Part shown: positions 17,133 through 23,466 of the stretch, one piece after another
How the letters are laid out: each line of letters opens with the position of its first letter
Numbering within the stretch: the first letter of the stretch is position 1
NCBI GenBank assembly: GCA_946478765.1
Contig: CAMLDH010000011.1
Location: 1 to 28,962, forward strand
Origin: an uncultured Oxalobacteraceae bacterium
GTDB lineage: Bacteria; Pseudomonadota; Gammaproteobacteria; Burkholderiales; Burkholderiaceae
Length of the DNA: 28,962 bases
Direction: 5' to 3'
Program-made: the position numbers and the translations under genes
Notes under the pieces: model-generated
Seen by the model: only the letters and a program-made list of their open reading frames with translations
Told to the model about the DNA's origin: nothing
The model's database searches: none

Positions 17133-17163
17133 GCTGGCGTCAGGCACTGCCCCCCTGACCAGC
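17133..17163 (+). terminator. Hairpin downstream of phaC
   Basis: GTCAGG/CCTGAC and an outer GCTG/CAGC form a 10-bp stem with a 2-nt bulge, 36 bp past the phaC stop. There is no T tract, so it may stabilise the 3' end of the mRNA or take part in Rho-dependent termination. Confidence 0.4.
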
Positions 17164-17269
17164 GGATCGGGATATCTTGGCGACAAGTCCTGATGCGCCC
17201 ACTCTGATTGTGTCTCGCTTGACCGCCATCAAACTAAAACAATTGACTGGTCATGATTACTGCTTGTTT

Positions 17270-17309
17270 AGTATGGCTGATCCGTCATTCTGCCGGAGTC
17301 AGCCATACT
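17270..17309. repeat. 11-bp perfect inverted repeat with inner helix
   Basis: AGTATGGCTGA (17270-17280) and TCAGCCATACT (17299-17309) are exact complements. Inside, TCCG (17281-17284) pairs with CGGA (17294-17297) after a one-base bulge, giving a 15-bp stem with a 9-nt loop. No T tract follows. Confidence 0.8.
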
Positions 17310-17322
17310 CCAGCATATCGGC

Positions 17323-17385
17323 TTCAATTTCTGTATCAAGGGTTCACTTCGCCGGGCTGCGCCCGCCCTTGACACAGAAATTGAA
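17323..17385. repeat. 20-bp inverted repeat enclosing a second hairpin
   Basis: TTCAATTTCTGTATCAAGGG (17323-17342) is complementary to 17366-17385 with one mismatch in 20. The 23-nt interior contains a further perfect hairpin CGGGC-TGC-GCCCG (17353-17365). The nested fold suggests a REP/BIME-like element, a small structured RNA or an attenuator. Confidence 0.82.
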
Positions 17386-17505
17386 CCCACTCAAATTTCA
17401 ACAGAGGCTTATAACTTTTAGGCTTAACTGCACTTTCTGCTCCGTTATTCCCTACACCGCATAGACTGCGCCAGTCGTGATTGCGTTTCGTAAACGTCGC
17501 TTAAA

Positions 17506-17542
17506 AATGGATAAAGTAGAGCTTAGATCGACTTTATCCATT
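17506..17542. repeat. 12-bp perfect inverted repeat AATGGATAAAGT
   Basis: AATGGATAAAGT (17506-17517) and ACTTTATCCATT (17531-17542) are exact complements around a 13-nt spacer. A third copy of the 12-mer occurs at 17628. Confidence 0.82.
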
Positions 17543-17627
17543 GCTTACGCAAGTGCTTGAATAAATTAGACTTTAAGTGCGGAAACATGAATGCATAAGT
17601 TTTTTGTTTTAAAGTGATTTTACAAAA

Positions 17628-17647
17628 AATGGATAAAGTCCAGCTTA
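17628..17647. repeat. Direct copy of the AATGGATAAAGT repeat
   Basis: Bases 17628-17647 repeat 17506-17525 in the same direction with 18 of 20 identical (AATGGATAAAGTnnAGCTTA). This copy ends exactly where the terminal inverted repeat of the 17646-17793 element begins. Confidence 0.75.
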
Positions 17648-17793
17648 AGTACCCACTCATATAAAACTGTGAAATGGATGCGGTTCTGGCCGGATGTGAT
17701 GCAATACGCTGCGAGTGCACCAAGGGGCAGACAACGTCGCAACGCGCCTGCCAGAGCCGCAGACAGTCGCAGTTTTATATGAGCGGGTATTTA
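17646..17793. mobile_element. MITE-like palindromic element, about 148 bp
   Basis: The two ends are 24-bp inverted repeats (17646-17669 and 17770-17793) matching at 22 positions, with core CTCATATAAAACTG. Further in, an 11-bp pair (17680-17690 GCGGTTCTGGC; 17750-17760) matches at 10 positions. No transposase is encoded and no clear target-site duplication is seen. It looks like a miniature inverted-repeat element or an IS remnant reduced to its ends. Confidence 0.55.
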
Positions 17794-18058
17794 GTATGGT
17801 TTTTTCAATTGTTACAGGTAAAAAGACGATATCGAGAGATATCGCAAATCGTACGACAGGACTGCTTTTTGCTCTATTTGTTTCGTGTCGGCTCAATGTA
17901 TTCGAACGCATTAAGCTAATGGACAGAAATATATTTGACACACTAGTTAAGTTCCTATTGCGTAGTTCGTTAACAACAATGAGAGAGTGAAAAGAAGAGA
18001 AGAGAAGAGCACCAGAGCCTTGCCAGAAATCACGTGCAGTTTTTTCGGGAGTTGCATC

Positions 18059-19012
18059 ATGACTATCACTATCGCACGATCTCACTCTATCTATGACATG
18101 GATGAGGTTCAAAGCGCGCAAACGAGGGCCAAGGCGTTGCAGTCGATGGAGCTCGATGCCTTCTATGAAAACATGCTGGCGCTGGGCTCCGAGCGCTTCG
18201 TTACCACACCTTCATCGCCCACGGCGCTTGCCACGCTCTATGAGGATTGCCCCAATTTCAATGAAGTGCTGGACGACTTGAAGCGCTATCTGGGATTGGC
18301 ATTGGCCGGCGGCGCAAGTTTCAATGTGATGCCGGTACTCTTGCTGGGCGACCCGGGTGTCGGTAAAACGCACTTTGGCAAGCGTCTGGCTGCGGCGCTG
18401 GCAACCGAATTTGAATTCATCAGCATGAATGCGTTATCCGCCGGCTTCGTCATTACCGGAAGCTCTTCCAGCTGGAAGGGCGCCAAGTGCGGCAAGATCG
18501 CGGACCGCCTGGTGCGCGGCAAATATGCGAATCCGGTGGTCATGCTCGATGAAGTGGAAAAAGCCACCGGATCGACGCAATCCGACCCGATGGCAGCGTT
18601 GTATCAGTTGCTGGAACCGGAAACTTCACGCGCATTCCATGATGAATTTATCGATGTCAATCTGGATGCGAGCCAGGTTTTCTGGGTGTTGACAGCAAAT
18701 AGCACGGAAGGCATTCCGGCGCCTTTGCTGAGCCGTATGGCGGTGTATGAAGTGCCTGCACCGACCCCGCAGCAGGCCGCCGGGATCGGCCAGCGGATAT
18801 ATGCCGGACTCTTGCGTGAATTGAAGCTGAAGGATCTCGATACCGAACTGAAGGAGGGCGTTCTGGGTAAATTGGCGAACGTGTCGCCACGCGAAATGCG
18901 AAAGGCCTTACTCGACGGATTGGGCTATGCAGTGGCTGCCGGCAGAACCGCGCTGGTGCCTGAGGACCTGCATATCAAGGGCGATTGCGGCAAACGCAAA
19001 ATTGGTTTTTAG
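18059..19012 (+). CDS. Free-standing Lon-type AAA+ ATPase
   Basis: 317-residue AAA+ ATPase whose core resembles the ATPase domain of Lon protease. Walker A is GDPGVGKT (97-104). NPVVMLDEVEKA (158-169) is Walker B. The following DPMAALYQLLEPE and FIDVNLDASQVFWVLTANS match the Lon pattern. Sensor-1 is Asn214 and the arginine finger is in PLLSRM (Arg226). SPREMRKAL (276-284) may be sensor 2. There is no Lon N-domain and no Ser-Lys protease domain, so it is an ATPase only, perhaps a remodeller or a partner of another protein. I start at the ATG at 18059, which has GGGAG 7 nt upstream; the frame is open 24 codons further up through a purine microsatellite. It converges on the pseudo-recombinase gene, sharing an inverted repeat at their ends. 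Confidence 0.85.
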   Translation: MTITIARSHSIYDMDEVQSAQTRAKALQSMELDAFYENMLALGSERFVTTPSSPTALATLYEDCPNFNEVLDDLKRYLGLALAGGASFNVMPVLLLGDPGVGKTHFGKRLAAALATEFEFISMNALSAGFVITGSSSSWKGAKCGKIADRLVRGKYANPVVMLDEVEKATGSTQSDPMAALYQLLEPETSRAFHDEFIDVNLDASQVFWVLTANSTEGIPAPLLSRMAVYEVPAPTPQQAAGIGQRIYAGLLRELKLKDLDTELKEGVLGKLANVSPREMRKALLDGLGYAVAAGRTALVPEDLHIKGDCGKRKIGF

Positions 19013-19053
19013 AGCGGTTTCGTACCCGTACACTGATACGAAAACCGCTCTAA
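19009..19053. repeat. Long inverted repeat between convergent genes
   Basis: TTAGAGCGGTTTCGTA (19009-19024) faces TACGAAAACCGCTCTAA (19037-19053), complementary apart from one extra A, with a 12-nt loop. The AAA gene's stop codon TAG is inside the left arm. There is no T tract on either strand. It may be a bidirectional transcript end or a binding/recombination site. Confidence 0.75.
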
Positions 19054-19094
19054 GCGCGCACCGGACAGCACGGCCAGCCTTCCGCAGAGGGGAT

Positions 19095-20072
19095 TCACTC
19101 GGCTTCTATTCCGCCAGGATTGACCACGAGACTACGAAAGCGCAAGGTCGATTTGGTCTCCACATGTCCGGCCCACTGTTGGACGACATCGATGGGCTTG
19201 TCCTTGGCAAGCTGGCGCATCAAAAACGAATTGCGCAATACTTGCGGGCCGAAGCCGCCACGCGGCCGCAGGGCCGATTCCCTGGATTTCAAAATTGCCT
19301 GCACTTTTCGGTACAGTGTCGCAGGCAGCATCTTGCCGCCCTTGCCTGAGACAAAAACGATTTCCTCACCCGAAAGGGGCAGGGTCGCACGAATTGCCAG
19401 CCATTTTTTCAGCGGTTCACGCGCGAACGGAACAATCGGCGCCTTCCGCTCGGGCACTTTGCCGTGCGCTTCGATATTGATATACGGGGGATCCGCGTCC
19501 AGGACGATTTGCCCCATCTGCAACGCAACAACCTCGCTCGTATAGAGGCCTGATCCGATAATCAAGACCAGCATCGCCTGGTCGCGTACATCGCGCCAGA
19601 ATTTCGGTTCTTCGGCCAGTACGATCTCAACGAATTTTTCATCCTCGTGCGACGCCAGCGCGCCCGGGCTCCTGGTCGGCACCGGTTTGTAATATCTGAA
19701 CAGTGCCGCGCATGGATTGGCGCCGGCGCGGAATCCAATGCGTTTCAAATGATCGAAGCTTGCGCCCAGCAGTTTCAGGTAACGGCGCTTGGTCGAATCT
19801 TCCGCAGCCTTGCCGTCCTTTCCCAGCAGGCCGTCGAGAAAGGATGCGATTTTATCGGCCTGAATCGATTGCATCTTCAGCGCATGGCGATCCAGATAGT
19901 CGATGAAGCGGTGCCACATCGCACAATGCTGGCGGACCGAACGTTCTGCGTATAAAAAACCTTCGGAATGCGACATGCTGCGTTGCCAATTCTCAAATGC
20001 CGATTGCGGATTCGTGCCCCACGGATCGCCGGCATCGATGCGAGGGCATTCCAAGAGGGAAAGTTGCTCCAT
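19095..20072 (-). CDS. Tyrosine-recombinase-fold protein with degenerate active site
   Basis: 325-residue protein of the phage integrase/XerC-D fold. The N-terminal core-binding domain (about 35-115) and C-terminal catalytic-like domain (about 140-315) are both present. Aligning the standard motifs by eye, the first Arg (GLRxSE) is Tyr177 (GLYTSE), the His of HxxR is Gln277 (PQVLR, Arg280 kept), His303 in WAGH is kept, and the nucleophilic Tyr is Phe312 (STLRF). Lys205 may be the beta-hairpin Lys. With no nucleophile it should not cut DNA and may act as a DNA-binding protein. The start ATG at 20072 is preceded by GGAGGTGGT, an excellent ribosome site; the frame extends 14 codons further. It is divergent from the HTH gene (75 bp apart). 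Confidence 0.85.
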   Translation of the reverse strand: MEQLSLLECPRIDAGDPWGTNPQSAFENWQRSMSHSEGFLYAERSVRQHCAMWHRFIDYLDRHALKMQSIQADKIASFLDGLLGKDGKAAEDSTKRRYLKLLGASFDHLKRIGFRAGANPCAALFRYYKPVPTRSPGALASHEDEKFVEIVLAEEPKFWRDVRDQAMLVLIIGSGLYTSEVVALQMGQIVLDADPPYINIEAHGKVPERKAPIVPFAREPLKKWLAIRATLPLSGEEIVFVSGKGGKMLPATLYRKVQAILKSRESALRPRGGFGPQVLRNSFLMRQLAKDKPIDVVQQWAGHVETKSTLRFRSLVVNPGGIEAE

Positions 20073-20126
20073 ACCACCTCCGCCGATAGCTGCAAATGGG
20101 AAATTTGATATCATTCATCATAAACA

Positions 20127-20146
20127 GATACGCACAAGTGCGCAAT
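20127..20146. promoter_or_regulatory. Palindromic operator copy 1, before the HTH gene
   Basis: GATACGCACAAGTGCGCAAT with the palindromic core CGCAC-AA-GTGCG abuts the HTH gene's ATG at 20147. A near-identical 20-mer follows the same gene (20388-20407), 18 of 20 bases shared, so this looks like a repressor site controlling the divergent pair. Confidence 0.6.
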
Positions 20147-20374
20147 ATGAATCAGACACAACGACTCCGCCGCTTGATCGAAAAGGCCGGCATCACGCAA
20201 AAGCAGGCGGCACTCTATATCGCCCAGGAAACCAAACGGCCATTCTCGCTGCGGGCTTTGTCGGCATGGCTGGCAGACGATTCCATTCAAAACAAGCGAA
20301 CCGCGCAGAAGTGGGGCGTTGATGCGCTCGAGGCGCGCTTGCGATTGAAAAAAGAATTGGAACAAAAAGCATGA
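20147..20374 (+). CDS. Small helix-turn-helix DNA-binding protein
   Basis: 75-residue protein starting MNQTQRLRRLIEKAGITQ. Residues about 13-43 (GITQKQAALYIAQETKRPF, then SLRALSAWLAD) have the form of an XRE-like helix-turn-helix, with a charged helical C-terminus (DALEARLRLKKELEQKA). It is divergent from the pseudo-recombinase gene. No Shine-Dalgarno precedes the ATG because the operator palindrome runs right up to it; an upstream ATG at 20096 would add 17 residues. Two matching palindromes flank the gene, which suggests autoregulation. No named family recognised. Confidence 0.7.
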   Translation: MNQTQRLRRLIEKAGITQKQAALYIAQETKRPFSLRALSAWLADDSIQNKRTAQKWGVDALEARLRLKKELEQKA

Positions 20375-20387
20375 GTGACGCACACCT

Positions 20388-20407
20388 GATACGCACATGT
20401 GCGTAAT
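20388..20407. promoter_or_regulatory. Palindromic operator copy 2, after the HTH gene
   Basis: GATACGCACATGTGCGTAAT contains the perfect 14-bp palindrome ACGCACATGTGCGT and shares 18 of 20 bases with copy 1. A run of T follows, so it might also act as a short terminator for the HTH gene. It is also upstream of the mod operon. Confidence 0.55.
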
Positions 20408-20410
20408 TTT

Positions 20411-20420
20411 TCACGCGTGA
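20411..20420. promoter_or_regulatory. 10-bp palindrome TCACGCGTGA
   Basis: A perfect palindrome four bases after operator copy 2. It may belong to the same control region. Confidence 0.3.
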
Positions 20421-20740
20421 CGATGGCGCGCATTACTCACATGGAATGCAATATACTGGAAGCGGAGATTGCCTTCGCTCTTGCGGTGTGCGCTGTCCGC
20501 TACTGGCTTGCAAGAGGGGGGAGGGGCGTAATGTACGGGGACGGTATATTGCATTTCAGGGATTCAAGCGGGTTATCGCAAGGAGAGGCTGCGGCAGCAC
20601 TGCCGGATGCTTCCGGCAGAATGCTGATGCAACAGCTGATCGGCTAAACTCTGCTCTATGGTGGCCCAACAATACTTCTGACCTTGCGCGATGCCAGTAC
20701 CACTGGCGGCAACTGGCCATAATCACGAAAGAGACTTCAA
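20421..20740. other. Leader region of the molybdate operon
   Basis: About 320 bp without a convincing gene. It contains two copies of ATGCAATATAC facing each other (20446-20456 and 20544-20554, 16-bp similarity with two mismatches) and a perfect 8-bp hairpin CTGCCGGA-TGCT-TCCGGCAG (20600-20619). TATACT at 20452-20457 could be a -10 box. No typical ModE box (TATAA-rich palindrome) is seen, and the layout does not match a molybdenum-cofactor riboswitch that I can recognise. Confidence 0.5.
20446..20554. repeat. Widely spaced inverted repeat ATGCAATATAC
   Basis: ATGCAATATAC (20446-20456) and GTATATTGCAT (20544-20554) are exact complements 87 bp apart, upstream of modA. They could be two binding sites in opposite orientation for one regulator. 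Confidence 0.6.
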
Positions 20741-21499
20741 TTGAAACGCTGCTCTTGCTTTTGCATCGGATTGCTTTTGGCGAGCTCGGCGCCGGTTTTT
20801 GCCGGCACGCTCACGGTCGCGGTGGCGGCAAACGTGCAATACGCGTTTGACGCTTTGCAGGCCGAATTCAAAAAGGAAACAGGTCATGCGCTTAAGCCGG
20901 TCTACAATTCCTCAGGAAAATTTGCTGCGCAAATCATGAACGGCGCACCGTTCGATGTATTTTTATCGGCGGACATGGAATTCCCGGAAAAATTGTACAA
21001 AGAGGGCCTCGCCATTGCAGCGCCAAAACCGTATGGGTACGGTTCTCTGGTGCTGTGGACGATGAAGAAGAATCTGGATCTGGCAAATTGGCAAACGTTA
21101 TTGGTCAGCCCGTCGGTGGATAAAATTGCCGTCGCCAATCCTAAAACCGCGCCCTATGGACGCGAGACGATGAAAGCGCTGGCGCATTACAACCTGGATG
21201 CCGCCTTGAAATCAAAATTGGTTTTTGGCGAAAGCATTGCGCAAACCAACCAGTACATCCATTCCAACGCGGCCGATGCCGGTTTCACCGCCAAGTCGGT
21301 GGTGGTATCGCCGCAGATGAAAGGGCAGGGGAGGTGGATCGACGTGCCGCGGGATGCCTATGAACCGATCGCCCAGGGCGCAGTGATTTTGACGCATGCG
21401 CAACAGAGCGATCCGAAAGCCGCGCAGCTCTTTTACCGCTTCCTGTACGGCGCAAAAGCGCGCGCAATCCTTGATCGTTACGGTTATCTCCTCCCATGA
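20741..21499 (+). CDS. modA: Molybdate ABC transporter substrate-binding protein
   Basis: 252-residue periplasmic molybdate/tungstate-binding protein. A signal peptide covers about residues 1-21 (CIGLLLASSAPVFA). The mature part begins GTLTVAVAANVQYAFDAL, the typical ModA start, followed by YNSSGKFAAQI, APFDVFLSADM, NPKTAPYGR and the C-terminal AILDRYGYLLP. The start is a TTG with GAGA upstream; no ATG fits the signal peptide. The stop overlaps the next gene's ATG as ATGA. It is the first gene of a four-gene molybdate uptake operon. Confidence 0.93.
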   Translation: MKRCSCFCIGLLLASSAPVFAGTLTVAVAANVQYAFDALQAEFKKETGHALKPVYNSSGKFAAQIMNGAPFDVFLSADMEFPEKLYKEGLAIAAPKPYGYGSLVLWTMKKNLDLANWQTLLVSPSVDKIAVANPKTAPYGRETMKALAHYNLDAALKSKLVFGESIAQTNQYIHSNAADAGFTAKSVVVSPQMKGQGRWIDVPRDAYEPIAQGAVILTHAQQSDPKAAQLFYRFLYGAKARAILDRYGYLLP

Positions 21500-21906
21500 A
21501 TCGCTTGCCAGGCCGTATTTCAGCAATAGAGGCAGCCGGCAGCATTGCGCTGATCGAAGTGGCAGTGGGAGGCCATTGCTTCACCGCGACCCTGATCGGT
21601 CTTGGGGGCGAACTCGCCGCATGGCGGGTCGACATGCCCGTGATCTTGATGTTTAAAGAGACCGAGGTGTCGCTCGCCAAGAATTTGTCCGGACTCATCA
21701 GCATGCGCAACCGGCTGCCTGCCACGGTGACATCGATCGAGCGCGGACGCTTGTTGACCAAGATCGGGCTGGATCTCGATGGACATGCGCTAGGGTCAGT
21801 GATCACCACCAAATCGTCGCACCTGCTGCAGCTTGCGGTCGGCGATCAGGTGGAAGGATTGGTGAAGGCGAATGAAATGAGTTTGTTTAGGGACGCCGCA
21901 GCATGA
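21496..21906 (+). CDS. Molbindin-like protein, two Mop/TOBE domains
   Basis: 136-residue cytoplasmic protein of two tandem molybdenum-binding (Mop/TOBE) domains: SAIEAAGSIALIEVAVGG to AKNLSGLISMRNRLPATVTS marks the pattern, with the second unit (RLPATVTSIERGRLLTKIGLD) repeating the beta layout and LQLAVGDQVEGLVKANEMSL at the end. Such di-Mop proteins store or buffer molybdate in the cell. It overlaps modA (4 bp) and modB (4 bp), so it is translationally coupled in the transporter operon, an unusual place between the binding protein and permease genes. It could instead be an N-terminally truncated ModE-type protein, but no winged-helix region is present. Confidence 0.82.
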   Translation: MNRLPGRISAIEAAGSIALIEVAVGGHCFTATLIGLGGELAAWRVDMPVILMFKETEVSLAKNLSGLISMRNRLPATVTSIERGRLLTKIGLDLDGHALGSVITTKSSHLLQLAVGDQVEGLVKANEMSLFRDAAA

Positions 21907-22574
21907 GCTACGATTGGCAGCCGCTGTTGCTCACGTTTTACCTGGCATCGGTGACGACCGTGATTCTGCTATTGATCGGCATCCCGCTGGCATACTGGAT
22001 CGCCTACACCCGTATTCGCATGAAACCGGTGATTGAAACCTTCGTCAGCATGCCGCTGGTATTGCCGCCCTCGGTGCTGGGATTCTATTTGCTGTTGGCA
22101 TTCAGTCCGCAGCATGCGTTCGGCCAGTGGATCGCGCATTGGCTGCACGTAAAACTGGTATTCAGTTTTACGGGGCTCGTCATCGGGTCGGTAATTTTCA
22201 GCCTGCCGTTCATGGTGCATCCGCTTCAGTCAGGGTTTCAGAATGTGCCGGCGTCGCTGATCGAGGCGTCGCGCACCTTGGGCAAGTCGGATCTGGTCAC
22301 GCTGTTTCGCGTGCTGTTACCCAATATGAAATCGGCATTACTGGCTGGAACCGTGCTGAGCTTTGCACATACGGTCGGTGAATTCGGCGTGGTGCTCATG
22401 ATCGGCGGTAACATCCCCGGCGTCACCAAGGTCGCGTCGATTGCGATTTACGATGAGGTCGAAAGCCTGAATTATGCGGCGGCGAATTTCTATGCGATGG
22501 TGCTGTTTGCGGTTACCTTTGCGATCCTGCTGACGGTGTACGTGATGAATAAAAAGTGGGTGAGGGCGGGCTGA
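21903..22574 (+). CDS. modB: Molybdate ABC transporter permease
   Basis: 223-residue inner-membrane permease with about five membrane helices: residues 8-30, 45-70, 83-105, 130-160 and 195-218 are hydrophobic. The EAA loop that docks on ModC is SLIEASRTLGKSDLVTLFRV (about 118-137). LVLPPSVLGFYLL and HTVGEFGVVLMIGGNIPG are typical ModB stretches. The ATG overlaps the mop gene stop as ATGA. Length is normal for the family. Confidence 0.95.
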   Translation: MSYDWQPLLLTFYLASVTTVILLLIGIPLAYWIAYTRIRMKPVIETFVSMPLVLPPSVLGFYLLLAFSPQHAFGQWIAHWLHVKLVFSFTGLVIGSVIFSLPFMVHPLQSGFQNVPASLIEASRTLGKSDLVTLFRVLLPNMKSALLAGTVLSFAHTVGEFGVVLMIGGNIPGVTKVASIAIYDEVESLNYAAANFYAMVLFAVTFAILLTVYVMNKKWVRAG

Positions 22575-22575
22575 G

Positions 22576-23466
22576 TTGATCGATATTACGCTGACAAAAA
22601 CACTGCAAAGTGCCGATGGCCGTCTGCAACTGGCGCTGCAAACATCGCTCGACGCTGGCAGTTTCACGGCGCTGTTCGGCCCATCGGGCGCTGGAAAGAC
22701 GACGATGCTGCGCATGCTGGCCGGATTGACTGCGCCGGATAGCGGCAAGATCGTGGTCGACGGCACAACCTGGTTCGATTCCGCCAGCAAAGTCAATCTG
22801 CCACCGCAGCGCCGCTCGATCGGTTTCGTATTCCAGGACTATGCGCTGTTCCCGAATCTTTCCATTCGTCAGAACGTGGCTTATGGCGCCGGCAAGGGCG
22901 GCTTTGCGTGGGTTGACGAGTTGATCGAGCTAACCGGATTGACTGCATTGCAAAACCGTCTGCCGGGCATGCTGTCGGGCGGCCAGAAGCAGCGGGTGGC
23001 GCTGGCGCGCGCATTGGCCCGAAAGCCGGCATTGTTGTTGCTCGATGAGCCGCTTTCCGCACTTGACGCTGCACTGCGCAGCCAGCTGCAAACCGATCTC
23101 GCGCAAGTACATCGGCGTTTTGGGCTGACCACGCTTCTGGTCAGCCATGACGTGGGCGAGGTATTCAAACTGTCGCAGCGCGTGTTGTGTCTGGAGCAGG
23201 GACGGATCATGCAATCGGGCACACCCGCCGAAGTCTTTTTGCAACAGCGGGTAACGGGGAAACTGAACCTGCGCGCGCAAGTGCTGGCAATTCGGCGCGA
23301 GGAGGTCGTGTACATTCTGTCGCTGTTGCTCGGACAGGACATCATCGACGTGATCGCCACCGACGATGAAGTTGAAGGATTGCGGGTGGGCGACATTGTT
23401 TCGGTGTTCGCCAAAGCCTTCAGTCCGATGGTGTTCAGAGAGATGGCCTCGGAAAACGGAAAATAA
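22576..23466 (+). CDS. modC: Molybdate ABC transporter ATP-binding protein
   Basis: 296-residue ABC ATPase that powers molybdate import. Walker A GPSGAGKTT, Q-loop in FVFQDYALFPN, signature LSGGQKQR, Walker B LLLLDEPLSALD and H-loop SHD are all intact. The C-terminal part (about 225-290) is a TOBE domain (LNLRAQVLAIRREEVVYILSL, LRVGDIVSVFAKAFSPMV). The start is TTG one base after the modB stop, with GAGGGCGGG upstream. It ends the operon; a further 300 bp separates it from the Crp/Fnr-type gene. Confidence 0.95.
   Translation: MIDITLTKTLQSADGRLQLALQTSLDAGSFTALFGPSGAGKTTMLRMLAGLTAPDSGKIVVDGTTWFDSASKVNLPPQRRSIGFVFQDYALFPNLSIRQNVAYGAGKGGFAWVDELIELTGLTALQNRLPGMLSGGQKQRVALARALARKPALLLLDEPLSALDAALRSQLQTDLAQVHRRFGLTTLLVSHDVGEVFKLSQRVLCLEQGRIMQSGTPAEVFLQQRVTGKLNLRAQVLAIRREEVVYILSLLLGQDIIDVIATDDEVEGLRVGDIVSVFAKAFSPMVFREMASENGK

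Larger units (their letters stand above)
17098..18058. other. 960-bp gene-free region rich in inverted repeats
   Basis: No convincing gene is present. Instead there are at least five separate inverted repeats and a direct repeat (17133-17163, 17270-17309, 17323-17385, 17506-17542, 17628-17647, 17646-17793), some very long. The second half is AT-rich. A short AGAAG microsatellite (three units, 17993-18009) lies just before the AAA ATPase gene. This is the densest structured non-coding DNA of the window. Confidence 0.75.

Noticed and set aside
17098..18058. CRISPR array
   Set aside because: The repeats are inverted or few, differ from each other, and lack regular spacing and cas genes.
20399..20647. 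82-codon frame before modA
   Set aside because: Its ATG is inside operator copy 2, the frame runs through several inverted repeats, and there is no ribosome site.
20421..20740. Molybdenum-cofactor riboswitch
   Set aside because: I could not match the known conserved core by eye; the stems present are simple hairpins.
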